Shown here in pieces: positions 17,280-27,868 of a stretch of DNA of 64,000 nt. Numbering within the stretch: the first letter of the stretch is position 1; the number at the start of each line of letters is the position of its first letter. Position numbers and translations under genes: made by a program. The stretch is from Chloroflexota bacterium (GTDB taxonomy: Bacteria > Chloroflexota > UBA11872), in contig JAJDZD010000072.1 of assembly GCA_022824865.1 (NCBI GenBank), positions 196,848-260,847 on the forward strand, read 5' to 3'. The notes below the pieces were generated by a model. The model ran no database searches, was not told where the DNA came from, and worked only from the letters and a program-made list of their open reading frames with translations.

Positions 17280-18143
17280 ATGCGGGTTGCCCTGCTGTTT
17301 CAGCCGCGCATTGCCGCATCCGTCGCCCACGCACAGCGCACCCAACAACGGCTCACGTGTCGAAATCTGGACGCTTGGTGCGTGTCGTCGTGGGAAATCA
17401 CCGACCGCCCGGAAGATCTGGCGGGCGCGAATCTCGTTGTCACGTTTGGTGGCGACGGTACGTTGCTGCGCGCAGCCCGCGCGGCCGCCCCGTACGCGGC
17501 TGTTTGCCTGGGCGTGAACTACGGACGCCTCGGATTCCTGACCGAATTCACGCCGGATGAGTTCGACGCGCGTCTGGACGACGTGCTGGACGGTGCCTAT
17601 TGGATCGAAGAACGAGTCCTGATCGACTGGACGCACCACAGCGCGGACAACCTCGTCGGATCCGGCCTGGCTGCGGGCGACGTCGTGGTTGGCCGCGGAC
17701 GTATGGCGCGGGTTGTCGAGGTCGAGGTCCGTATCAACGGCGTGGTGCTCACGACCTACACGTCAGACGGCGTGATCGTAGCCACTCCCACCGGCACGAC
17801 CGGGTATGTCCAGGCAGCCGGGGGTCCAGTGCTGCATCCGGAGGTGCGAGACCTGGTAATGACGCCGCTGGTCCCATTTCTTACGCCCGCGAACTCAATC
17901 GTGGTGGGCCATGACGAGCGAGTCGAACTGACGACATACACCACGCACGAGGCGACACTTTCGATCGACGGCCAGACCGATCAGTTGCTGGCCTCGGGTG
18001 ACCGAGTGATCTGCCGAGCGTCCGAACATCTGGCCAGGTTTGCGCGGTTTCGCGAGAGCGACTATTTCTACGCCACGCTGGCCGAGAAGATGCGCTGGCG
18101 CATTCCGCGGGAGATGCCGCGCCCGGTTCACGGGTCCGGCTAG
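17280..18143 (+). CDS. nadK: NAD kinase
   Basis: Phosphorylates NAD to NADP using ATP or polyphosphate in the cytosol. The catalytic FGGDGTLLRAA motif and ATPTGTTGY...AAGGPVLHP are present. Odd: the normally near-invariant Asn-Glu/Asp pair reads Gly-Asp here (LAAGDVVVGRG, about 17672-17704), so a ligand-binding Asn is missing. ATG 17280 is preferred, with TTG 17277 immediately before it; GGAG lies about 15 bases upstream. Length of 287 aa is typical. It is followed by recN after 6 bp. Confidence 0.9.
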   Translation: MRVALLFQPRIAASVAHAQRTQQRLTCRNLDAWCVSSWEITDRPEDLAGANLVVTFGGDGTLLRAARAAAPYAAVCLGVNYGRLGFLTEFTPDEFDARLDDVLDGAYWIEERVLIDWTHHSADNLVGSGLAAGDVVVGRGRMARVVEVEVRINGVVLTTYTSDGVIVATPTGTTGYVQAAGGPVLHPEVRDLVMTPLVPFLTPANSIVVGHDERVELTTYTTHEATLSIDGQTDQLLASGDRVICRASEHLARFARFRESDYFYATLAEKMRWRIPREMPRPVHGSG

Positions 18144-18149
18144 GCGCGC

Positions 18150-19865
18150 GTGCTCAGGCACGTCAGCGTGCGCAACTTCGCGCTGATCGACGCGGTCGAT
18201 CTCGCGTTGGAACCAGGGCTGAACGTCCTGACCGGTGAGACCGGCGCCGGAAAGTCAATCCTGATCGATGCGCTGGCGCTGGTCTTGGGACGTCGCGCCG
18301 ATCCGGCTGACGTCCGATCGGGTGCGCCAAGCGCGTACGTGGAAGCCGTGTTCGACACGACCCCATCCCAGTCTGAAGCCGTGCTTGACGCCTACGGAGT
18401 CGAGGCTGACGAGTCCCTGATCCTCTCGCGTGAAGTTCGAGGCGCTGGCCGATCGACCGCGCGAATAAATGGGCGGGCCGTCCCGGTGCGCGCGCTGGCG
18501 GAACTGGGTCCTACGCTGGTTGACGTGCATGGGCCAGGTGAGCATCAGTCGCTCTTTCGGGACTCGCAGCAGCTCGAGTACCTGGATCGATTTGCCGGGC
18601 TGATGCCGCAGCGTCAGGCCGTGGCCACACTCACGCGCGAATTGCGGGCCACATGCCGGGAAGCCGACGATCTTCAACGCGGCGCCAGGGAAACGGCGCG
18701 TGAGCTCGACTTGTTGACCTTTCAGATCGAAGAGATTTCTGCGGCCGGTTTGACGTCCGGAGAAGACGAACGGCTGCGGGCGGATCGTCAGGTCCTGGCC
18801 AATGCCGAGCGGCTACGAGACCTGGCCGGGAAGGCGGCGGCCCGGCTGCAGGGAGAAACGCTGGACCCGGTGCCCGACGTGTTCGGCTCAACGCGGGAAG
18901 CAGCCGAGGAGATGGCGTCGCTCGACCCGGCGGTCGCTCCGCTGGCTCAGCAGGCCGCGCAGCTGCAGGAACTGGCTGACGACTTGGCGCTCGCGTTGCA
19001 GGCCTACGCGGAGAACGTGGAGGCCGATCCGGCACGCCTCCAGCAGATTGATGAGCGCCTCGATCAGATTGAGGCGCTGATCCGCAAGTACGGCGACACC
19101 CCGGAGGACGTGATCGCATATGGCGATTCGGCCCGCGCTCGGCTCGTGGAGCTGGACCATGGAGACACGCGAAGCGAGGAGTTGCGAGAGCACGCCGAGC
19201 GGCTCAGGCGCCGGCTGATCCCATTGGTCGCGGATCTGTCCGACCGACGTCAGCGTGCCGCAACGGTGCTCGCGGACGCCGTGGCCGTCCAACTGGCGGA
19301 CCTGAATATGCCGGCGGCCAAGTTTGACGTGCGAGTGGCGCAAGCGGCCGATCCGCGAGGCTTGGCCGTTGAGGAAGGATCAGCAGCGGTTGCGTTCGAT
19401 GAATCAGGGATCGACAAGGCTGCGTTTCTGCTCAGTGTCAATCCGGGCCAGCCGTTGAGGCCGCTGGCCGAGGTCGCATCCGAGGGGGAGCGGTCGCGGA
19501 TCCTGCTGGGACTGAAGGTGGTGCTGGCGAAAGTCGACCAGACGCCTACGCTGGTATTTGATGAGATTGACGTTGGCGTAGGGCCAAGGGCTGGAGACAT
19601 CGTCGGGCAGAAGCTGTCGGCATTGGCCGCATGGCGCCAGGTACTTTGCATTACCCACCTGGCTCCGGTTGCTGCGTTCGGCGATTCACACTTTGTCGTG
19701 GCCAAGTCGGACGCGGACGGAGACACGAGGACCAATGTCTTGAGTGTTGACGGGGACCGGGTTGTGGAGGAAATCGCCGCCATGAGTGGAGCATCGACGA
19801 CCGCCGGTCGACGAGTAGCCCGAGACCTCATGAGCGCTGCACGATCCTGGAAACGCGATGCCTGA
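18150..19865 (+). CDS. recN: DNA repair ATPase RecN
   Basis: SMC-like ATPase that acts early in double-strand-break repair. An N-terminal ATPase half with Walker A GETGAGKS (residues 29-36) is followed by a central coiled coil (about 160-380, rich in Glu/Arg/Leu). The C-terminal half has the Walker B/D-loop LVFDEIDVGVG and ITHLAPVAAFGDSHFVV. The ABC signature reads ASEGERSR rather than the usual ASGGELSR. At 571 aa, full length. Start is GTG 18150. It is the last gene of the tlyA-nadK-recN group. Confidence 0.93.
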   Translation: MLRHVSVRNFALIDAVDLALEPGLNVLTGETGAGKSILIDALALVLGRRADPADVRSGAPSAYVEAVFDTTPSQSEAVLDAYGVEADESLILSREVRGAGRSTARINGRAVPVRALAELGPTLVDVHGPGEHQSLFRDSQQLEYLDRFAGLMPQRQAVATLTRELRATCREADDLQRGARETARELDLLTFQIEEISAAGLTSGEDERLRADRQVLANAERLRDLAGKAAARLQGETLDPVPDVFGSTREAAEEMASLDPAVAPLAQQAAQLQELADDLALALQAYAENVEADPARLQQIDERLDQIEALIRKYGDTPEDVIAYGDSARARLVELDHGDTRSEELREHAERLRRRLIPLVADLSDRRQRAATVLADAVAVQLADLNMPAAKFDVRVAQAADPRGLAVEEGSAAVAFDESGIDKAAFLLSVNPGQPLRPLAEVASEGERSRILLGLKVVLAKVDQTPTLVFDEIDVGVGPRAGDIVGQKLSALAAWRQVLCITHLAPVAAFGDSHFVVAKSDADGDTRTNVLSVDGDRVVEEIAAMSGASTTAGRRVARDLMSAARSWKRDA

Positions 19866-19943
19866 GCAGTGGACTCGGTCTGGCAGCGGCCGGCGTAATC
19901 CTCCGGAGCCTCGTGGCGCCCCTTAGACCCTGCGCACACTCCC

Positions 19944-21454
19944 ATGCGAGTTGAACTTTCGCCCCTGGTAGCCCGCAGCGTTTCGCGGCCGGCGTTTCGC
20001 ACGACGGCGTACGGTTCTGATGCATTTGAGCAGCGTCTGATCCCGCTGGCTCGGCGCTGGCAACGCCACCGAACGCTTCAGTCCGCACCGCGTGTTCTTG
20101 CAGTTGGCTTTGGCCTTGCGCTGCTTGTTGTCCTCTGTGCTGCCGGGTTCGGCTTGCCCCGTCTGCTCATTGCACTGTCGCTGGGCGTGGCGATGATTCC
20201 CGTCGTCGCGTTAGTGGCACGTGCGCTCGTGGCGCCGCCACCGCTCACAGCGGCCCTGGCCTATGACCGCCGGCTTGCGATGTTCGAGCGCTTGTCCACG
20301 GCTGTTGCCGGCTCGCGGGCCGACCGTCACATGCGCGATCTGCAACGGCGGGACGCGCTTCAGGCCCTGACCGGCGTTAATGCGGCTCTTGCATTTCCCT
20401 ACCGACTGCCCCGCGGCGACCTGGCACTCGTGGCAGTTGCCGTCGCGGCGCTGGCCATCGGCACGCTTGCTGCGACCGCCGACGTTCTGCCGCGCGTCGG
20501 CGGTCAAGCGCAGGTTTCGGCGCTGGCGGAGAGCCTGGAGGCTACAGCCGAAGGCGAAGCCCCTGTGCTCGCGGATCCCGCGGTGCTGGCACAGATCGAC
20601 CGGATCCGTGCCGCCATGGACGAGCTTGAGCGCCAGCGCGATCCGGAGGCTGCACCCGCAGCCCTGGCCGCCGAGGCCGCCGGTGAGGCGTTACGGCGAA
20701 CGGTCGAGGGGCGTCGCCTTGGCCGTGCCCTCGACAGTGGCGACTTCCAGGCTGCGGCGGGCGAAGCGCGTGCGTTGGGCGAGCAGATTTCCGGCATGAA
20801 CAGCACGCGAATGGACGAATTGGCGGAAGGGTTGCGCGAAGCGTCGCTGCGCGCTGAAGGTCTTGATGAAGGTCTGGCGAGTCAAATGCGTGCCGCCGCC
20901 GAGGCGCTGGAGCGCGGGCAACTGGCTGATGCCCGTAGCGCGCTGGCGCAGTTGGCGCAAGAGATTGAAGCTGTCGGGACCACGGTCGAGGCGGACACCG
21001 GGCTCCAGGCCCAACTCGACCAGCTTGCGCAACAGCTCGCCGATGCCGAGACGTTGGCCGGCGCTAACACGCCGGGCATCGAAGGAACCTCGCTCGGCGA
21101 CACCGCAAGTGCTGCCGCAGGCGACGCTCAGGCCGAGGCAGGAGCCGAGGCCACAGCGGGATCGCAGGGCGGCGGCGACTCCGCAGCGAGCGGGCGCGCG
21201 CTTGAGGGCACGCTGGAAACCCTTGCGCCCGAGCAACGACTCAATGCGGAGGGTCAACTCGAGATTGTGGAAATCAAGCCGACTGAGGAGGGCGCCGAAA
21301 CGGTGGAGCGTCCGGTTCTGGAACTTGGACCGGGCGGACTGTCTGGATACGAGGCCTCGGCGGGCGACCGAGGGTTTGCCGTCGGGCGGCCCGACGTCGC
21401 GCGCAATGTCCCACTCGATATGCTGCCAATGTTGGATCGGTACTTCAGCGAGCC

Positions 21455-21458
<4 letters not shown>
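19944..21458 (+). CDS. Coiled-coil membrane protein of the MoxR/VWA operon (unknown)
   Basis: 504 aa, no family I can name with certainty; resembles DUF4175-like proteins found next to MoxR genes. Residues 51-95 form two hydrophobic spans and 158-178 a third. From about 190 to 380 the sequence is Ala/Leu/Glu-rich with many heptad-like repeats, i.e. coiled coil on one side of the membrane. A low-complexity Ala/Gly/Ser/Thr stretch follows, and the C-terminus ends with PLDMLPMLDRYFSEP, a short motif that often closes proteins of this operon type. It overlaps the MoxR start as ATGA (21455-21458), implying translational coupling and a shared function. Confidence 0.7.
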
Positions 21459-22460
<1,002 letters not shown>

Positions 22461-22468
<8 letters not shown>

Positions 22469-23366
22469 GCGCACGAACGGTGCGGCTCTTCCGGCGTTCG
22501 CGCCGGACGCAGCGCTCCGCGCCAAGCTGGCCAACCTCTCGCTCGTATCGCAGCGACCACACGGTCATCTGCACACCGGCGGGAGGCGCAGCCGGGCGAC
22601 CGGTTCGTCGATCGAATTCGCCGACCACCGGGCGTACAGCCCGGGCGACGACTACCGGCAGATCGACTGGAACATCTACGCCCGCACCGACGAACTGTTC
22701 GTAAAGGTCCGGGAGTCGGAGGAGACGCTGGTCGTCCATCTGCTGTTGGACGTCAGCGGCTCAATGGCATCGGGCGCGCCCACGAAATTCGAGGCCGCGC
22801 GGGCCGTGCTGGCCGCGCTCGGCTGGACGGCACTCGCCAGCCGCGATGTGGTTGCGGGGGCCTCCCTGGGAGCGGACCTTGGCGAGACATTCGCGCCCCG
22901 GCAGGGCGAAGCCTACGTCGCTCGCCTTTTCGAGTTCCTGGACCGCCAACAGCCATCCGGCGAGACCGCACTTGCGCGCGCCGTTGCCGCCTACAACGCC
23001 CGCGCCCTCCCGCACGGAGTTGCGGTACTCGTTTCCGACTTGCTTGCCCCCGATGCCCTGCGGGCCATTGGGGCGCTGGCCCAGCGTGGGCATGAAGTGA
23101 CGGTGATCCACGTACTTGACGAGGAGTTCGTCAACCCGGCGTTTGCCGACGAGGTTGAACTGGTGGACGCCGAGGGTGGTGCCGCCCTGGAAGTGCTTGG
23201 CGACATGGATCTCCTGCGCGCCTACCGCCAGGCGATTGGCACCTGGACCAGCGACTTGCAGCGCTTCTGTCACCGCCGGCACGTGCGCTATGTACCAATC
23301 CGGTCGAACTGGGCCGTAGAAGACATCGTGCTGCGGCGCCTGCGCGAGCACGGAACCCTGGCGTGA
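22461..23366 (+). CDS. DUF58 domain-containing protein
   Basis: 301-aa cytoplasmic protein with the DUF58 core RAYSPGDDYRQIDWNIYARTD, followed by a VWA-like region with a MIDAS-type LDVSGSM. It is the standard partner of MoxR ATPases, probably delivering or binding their targets. GTG 22461 is chosen because it lies just inside the 3' end of moxR; the longer reading from 22389 is encoded within moxR and has no homology-like content. The stop overlaps the next gene's GTG as GTGA. Confidence 0.9.
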
Positions 23367-25201
23367 CCTGGGCGGCGCCGCTCGCCTTTACGTGGGCGGG
23401 TCTGGCCCTGGCGGTGCTGGCGTTCTTTCTGCTGCGTCCGCGCCGTCAGCGCATCGTCGTGGCCTCACTATTCGTCTGGCGGCGCACGATTCAGGCGCGT
23501 GCCGACGACACCTGGCTGGCCTGGCTGCGACGCCATGCCCTCCTGCTACTCCAGTTGCTGACTATCGTCGTATTTACCCTGGCCCTGGCTCGGCCAGAGC
23601 GACTGGCGACGGTTGAGCTCGGCCCTCCGGTTGCGATCGTGATGGACGTTTCGGCGTCGATGGCCATAGCCGAGGGAGACGGGACACCGCGAATCGAGCG
23701 CGCCCGCGACGAGGCCGCCGCATTTCTGAACTCGCTCGATGACGACCGACGCATGTCGCTGATTACCACCGGTGCCGTTCCGCGAACGCTTGTCGCGCAG
23801 ACCAGTGACCGCGCCGAAGTGATCCGATTCCTCAGTGGGATTGAGCCGGAAGCCTCGCACGGGCGGCTGGACACGGCGCTGGATATGGCGCGCTCGCTGG
23901 CCAGCCCCGCGGCGGGCGGCATCGTGGCGCTCTTTACGGATCAGCCGCCAGTCGAGGCTTCGAATCCCGCGTATGCCGGGGTCCGGACGGTCGTCGTCGG
24001 TGAACCGTCGCCGAACGTCGCGCTGGTGGCATTTCAGGTAAGGCGACGCCTCGATACACCAGATGCTGTGCAGGGCATGGTCGCGGCCCGAAATGACGGG
24101 ATGACAGACGTCGTGGCCGAGGTGTTGATTTCGGCAGGTCGCGGCTCACTGACGAGCAGGGAAATCGAGTTGGCCGCTGGGGCACGCGAGGTCCTTGTGT
24201 TCGACGACCTGCCGGCGGCGGCCGGGTACCAAGCCGAAGTTCGCGCGCCCGACGACGGTCTGTCAGCCGACAACCTGGCATTTGCCTCGCTGGCCGAGCC
24301 GTCGCGGCTTTCGGTCGTCGTTGTGGGCAACGACCCCTGGCCAATCGTACGAGCGTTGCAAGCCGTGCCCGCGGTGACGGCGCAGGCCATCGCCGTCGAT
24401 TCGTTCGACCAGGACAACAATACCGCGGACTTCTACGTGTTCCAGGGATTCGCACCCGAGTTGCTGCCGTCCGCCTCGGCGGTCTTCGTCCAGCCACCGG
24501 CCGTTCCGTCTCTCGGTCTCGATGCGCCAACCAGGGCCGATACGCATCCGCTGGCCGTGGCGAACAGCCCGCTCCTGAGGTCGATCGATGTCGGCGATCT
24601 GGTGTCTGGTTCGGACGTGACCTACGCGCCGCCTGCCTGGGCACAGGTGGACCTGAGCGTGGGCGAGCGTGCCCTGCTTGCCCACGGGGTCGTCGATGGC
24701 CGCCGCACCGCCGTGATCGGTTTCGACCTAGCCGGCGCCGGGGTCAGCCAGGCGCCTTGGTTCCCCGTGTTCTGGTCCAACGTCGTCCGTTGGGCCGATC
24801 CGTTCGCCCCTCTCCCCGACGGGGCGCACCTGGAACCCGGGCGACCGGTGCGTCTCATCCCACACCCGCAGTCCGATCGAATCGCAGTGACAGATCCGGC
24901 CAATAACACGATCGAATACACCATGCCGCAGCCGGCGGTTCTCAATGTGACGGTCCCCGGCGCCTATACGGTTCGTCAGTTCGTGGGCCAGGAGCTGGTG
25001 GCGCAGACGTCGATCGACTATGTACCGGGCATAACAGGACGGTTAGGGCTAGGCGGCGTCCCCGCCGGACCAAGCGCTACAGCCGATCCAGTCCAGCGGA
25101 TTCAACACCAGGTTGAACTGTGGCCGTGGGTGGCAGGACTGGCTCTGGCGCTCCTATTGGTTGAGTGGTGGGTCTTTCACCGGGTTCGTGGAGTCCGCTG
25201 A
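23363..25201 (+). CDS. BatA-like membrane protein with VWA domain
   Basis: 612 aa. Two N-terminal hydrophobic spans (residues 5-24 and 58-77) bracket a basic loop, as in BatA/aerotolerance proteins. A VWA domain follows, with MIDAS DVSAS starting at Asp95 and LFTDQP later. The middle and C-terminal regions are extracytoplasmic beta-rich sequence, closed by a final hydrophobic span (about 585-605). Metal-dependent adhesion through the MIDAS is expected. The start is GTG 23363 within a GTGA overlap; the stop lies 3 bp before the next ATG. Confidence 0.87.
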   Translation: MTWAAPLAFTWAGLALAVLAFFLLRPRRQRIVVASLFVWRRTIQARADDTWLAWLRRHALLLLQLLTIVVFTLALARPERLATVELGPPVAIVMDVSASMAIAEGDGTPRIERARDEAAAFLNSLDDDRRMSLITTGAVPRTLVAQTSDRAEVIRFLSGIEPEASHGRLDTALDMARSLASPAAGGIVALFTDQPPVEASNPAYAGVRTVVVGEPSPNVALVAFQVRRRLDTPDAVQGMVAARNDGMTDVVAEVLISAGRGSLTSREIELAAGAREVLVFDDLPAAAGYQAEVRAPDDGLSADNLAFASLAEPSRLSVVVVGNDPWPIVRALQAVPAVTAQAIAVDSFDQDNNTADFYVFQGFAPELLPSASAVFVQPPAVPSLGLDAPTRADTHPLAVANSPLLRSIDVGDLVSGSDVTYAPPAWAQVDLSVGERALLAHGVVDGRRTAVIGFDLAGAGVSQAPWFPVFWSNVVRWADPFAPLPDGAHLEPGRPVRLIPHPQSDRIAVTDPANNTIEYTMPQPAVLNVTVPGAYTVRQFVGQELVAQTSIDYVPGITGRLGLGGVPAGPSATADPVQRIQHQVELWPWVAGLALALLLVEWWVFHRVRGVR

Positions 25202-25204
25202 CCG

Positions 25205-27847
25205 ATGGGTCTGGAACGGCCGTGGTTGCTCATCTTGCTGGCGGCGTTGCCCGCGGCCATTTGGTTGACATCGCTCAGCGTCACCCGGCTCTCCCGGATC
25301 CGCCTTGGGATCTCGACCCTGCTGCGCCTGATCGGCTTGACCGCGTTGGTTCTTGCCCTGGCCGGCTTCGCAGTCGGACGCGACACCCAGCCCGCCACCG
25401 TCTTTGTCGTCGATACGTCCGACAGCGTGCTCTTGGCGGAGCGGGCAAATGCCCACGCGATCATTGACTCCTTTGTTCAGGCGTTCGGGGCCGACGCATC
25501 GGTGGGGGCTGTCCAGTTTGGCGCGAGCACGGCGGTGCTGGCCGCGCCGCAACGCTTGGACGAGGCCCCGGCCTTGCGCTCAGACCTGCCGGGGCACGAC
25601 AGCAACTACGAGGCTGGGATTCTTACCGCTCTCGGCCTGCTCGATCCGGACGCAGGCGGGCAGCTCGTGCTCATTTCGGATGGCGCCGGCGCCGGATCGG
25701 GGCTTGAGTCGGCCGTTCAGACGGCCGCCGCCCGTGGCGTGCCGATATTGGTCGTGCCCGCCGCGGCGACTCGCGGCGCCGACCTCGTGCTTCAAGCAGT
25801 TGAAGTCCCGAACATTGTGCACAGCGGCGTGGCAGTCCAGGCGCGCGTTCGAATTGCCTCACAGCGGCGGACCACAGCGCGACTACGCCTTTGGGACGGT
25901 GAGCGCCAGATCAGCGATGGTCCCATCGTGGTTGCCACAGGTACACGCACCTATGTTGTTGAGCTGTCAGGCTTGGCGCCTGGGTTTCATCGACTGCGGG
26001 CTGAGCTTCTAGAGGACGCTGATCCTCGGCTGGCCAACAACGTTGCCGAGGCGTTCATTCGTGTCGCTGAGCCAGGTCGCGTACTCACGATCGGCGACAC
26101 CTCACAAGTCCGGGCAGCTCTTCGGGCGGCTGATTTCGAGGTTCGGGAGATAGCGCCAAGCGCGCTCGGCAGTGTCGATCTCGGGCAGTTTGAGGCCGTC
26201 GTGGTCTCCAATGTTCCCGCCGAAGCCTTTGAGCCCGACACGCTCGAAGCCTTGCGTGCCCATGTGGCGGGCGGTCGCGGGCTGGTGGTTCTGGGCGGAC
26301 CCGACAGCTTTGCCGCCGGCGGATACCAGGGCACTGCCATGGACGAAGCACTGCCGGTGTGGTCGGACCCCACCGAGGAGACGCCCGAACCCCGCTTAGC
26401 GTTGGTACTGGTAATCGACCGTTCCTCCAGCATGGCCGAGGGCGCGAGCGAAGGGGCCGCCAAGATCGACATGGCGATTGAGGCGGCGGTGGACGCGGTG
26501 GACCTACTGGAAGAAGGCGACATTCTCGGCGTGATGACTTTCGACATCGACTCGCAGTGGGTGGTGCCGCCGCGCGAACTGACGTCCGCGGCGGAGGTGA
26601 CGGCAGCCGTCAACCGCATTCGGGGGATTCAAATTGGGACGTCTACCGACCTCGCGCGCGCCATGTTCTTCGCACGGTCACGCCTGGACCAGGTCAGCGC
26701 CTCGGTCAAACACGTGGTACTGCTGACCGACGGGCGCGCCCACTACGGCGACTTCGACGGCCTGACGCGCTCACTGCGTCGGCGGGACATCACGGTCTCG
26801 TCGATCGCCGTTGGCACGCAGTCCGACCAGGAACTCCTCGAGCGCATCGCCCGTATCGGCAACGGTCGCTATTACTACGTGCCGGATCCGCGATCGATTC
26901 CTCGGGTATTGACCCAGGAAACGCTGACAGCCGGTGAGTTCGCGGTCGTCGAACGAGAGTTTCAGCCTCGGATGGACGCGCCGAGCCCAATCTTCACCGG
27001 CGGGCTGGCGGGTCAGGAGTTGCCCGACTTGCGGGGCTACGTGCGAACTCGCGCCAAACCCACGGCCGAAATCGTGCTGAGTTCCGACAACAACGATCCG
27101 ATTCTGGCGCAGTGGCAATACGGTCGCGGTCGCGCTGTGGCCTGGACATCCGACGCGGGTTCGGACTGGGCTGAGGTATGGCTGGGCTGGGACGGCTTCG
27201 CCAGCTTCCTGCGGCAGGCGGTTCAGTGGGTCAGTCCGCTAGCGGGTGGACTCGGCGACGGTCCTCGGATCGAGGCCTCATACGCCGACGGCGTTGCCGT
27301 GATTGAGGTCGATGCCGTCGACGCAGCCGGGCAATTCCTGAATGGCCTTGAGACCAGGGTCTCGCTCGCTGGCCCGGATGGGACCGCCCACACGATGCTC
27401 GTCGAGCAAGTGGGTCCCGGCCGTTATCAGGGCACCGTGAACGGGCTGGCACCCGGGGTCTACGAGATCCGCGTGACCCAGTTGGACGACACCGGGACGG
27501 AGCGCGCGGCCGACTCAGGTCTCGTCGTTCCAGTGGGCGCCGAAGTCGGCCACATCGCGCCTGACCACCGAGTACTGCGGCGTGCTGCGGCGATAACTGG
27601 CGGCGTGAGCATTGAATCCAGCAGCGACCTGGCAACGCTGGCATTACGTGGCAACGGCGCCACGCAATTTGGCTGGGCACAGTTGCTCACCATTGCGCTG
27701 CTGGCCTTTGTGGCGGATGTTGGAGTTCGGCGACTAGTTGGACGGCCGGGAGAAATCCGGGACCGTTTTCGCCAGCGTGTAAGATCGCTGCGTGCGGCGC
27801 CCCGTGAGTTGTGGCGCCGACATTGGCCGATTTCGCGCACCGCCTGA
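25205..27847 (+). CDS. Large membrane protein with two VWA-type domains and a GATase1-like domain
   Basis: 880 aa. Two N-terminal hydrophobic spans (7-26, 36-57) are followed by a first VWA-like domain with DTSDS starting at Asp70. After a beta-rich linker, a glutamine-amidotransferase-like fold (about 290-390, LVVLGGPDSFAAGGYQGT) precedes a second, canonical VWA domain with DRSSS at Asp405 and LLTDGRAHYGD. The segment around residue 650-690 (WTSDAGSDWAEVW) and a last span (about 820-840) complete it. The nucleophile Cys of true GATases is absent, so that domain is presumably structural. Terminal gene of the MoxR operon. Confidence 0.85.
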   Translation: MGLERPWLLILLAALPAAIWLTSLSVTRLSRIRLGISTLLRLIGLTALVLALAGFAVGRDTQPATVFVVDTSDSVLLAERANAHAIIDSFVQAFGADASVGAVQFGASTAVLAAPQRLDEAPALRSDLPGHDSNYEAGILTALGLLDPDAGGQLVLISDGAGAGSGLESAVQTAAARGVPILVVPAAATRGADLVLQAVEVPNIVHSGVAVQARVRIASQRRTTARLRLWDGERQISDGPIVVATGTRTYVVELSGLAPGFHRLRAELLEDADPRLANNVAEAFIRVAEPGRVLTIGDTSQVRAALRAADFEVREIAPSALGSVDLGQFEAVVVSNVPAEAFEPDTLEALRAHVAGGRGLVVLGGPDSFAAGGYQGTAMDEALPVWSDPTEETPEPRLALVLVIDRSSSMAEGASEGAAKIDMAIEAAVDAVDLLEEGDILGVMTFDIDSQWVVPPRELTSAAEVTAAVNRIRGIQIGTSTDLARAMFFARSRLDQVSASVKHVVLLTDGRAHYGDFDGLTRSLRRRDITVSSIAVGTQSDQELLERIARIGNGRYYYVPDPRSIPRVLTQETLTAGEFAVVEREFQPRMDAPSPIFTGGLAGQELPDLRGYVRTRAKPTAEIVLSSDNNDPILAQWQYGRGRAVAWTSDAGSDWAEVWLGWDGFASFLRQAVQWVSPLAGGLGDGPRIEASYADGVAVIEVDAVDAAGQFLNGLETRVSLAGPDGTAHTMLVEQVGPGRYQGTVNGLAPGVYEIRVTQLDDTGTERAADSGLVVPVGAEVGHIAPDHRVLRRAAAITGGVSIESSSDLATLALRGNGATQFGWAQLLTIALLAFVADVGVRRLVGRPGEIRDRFRQRVRSLRAAPRELWRRHWPISRTA

Positions 27848-27868
27848 ATATGGCGACGGCTTGACTTC

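Noticed and set aside
25205-27847. Active glutamine amidotransferase in the large VWA protein
   Set aside because: The fold-like segment around LVVLGGPDSFAAGG lacks the nucleophilic Cys, so enzymatic function is not claimed.
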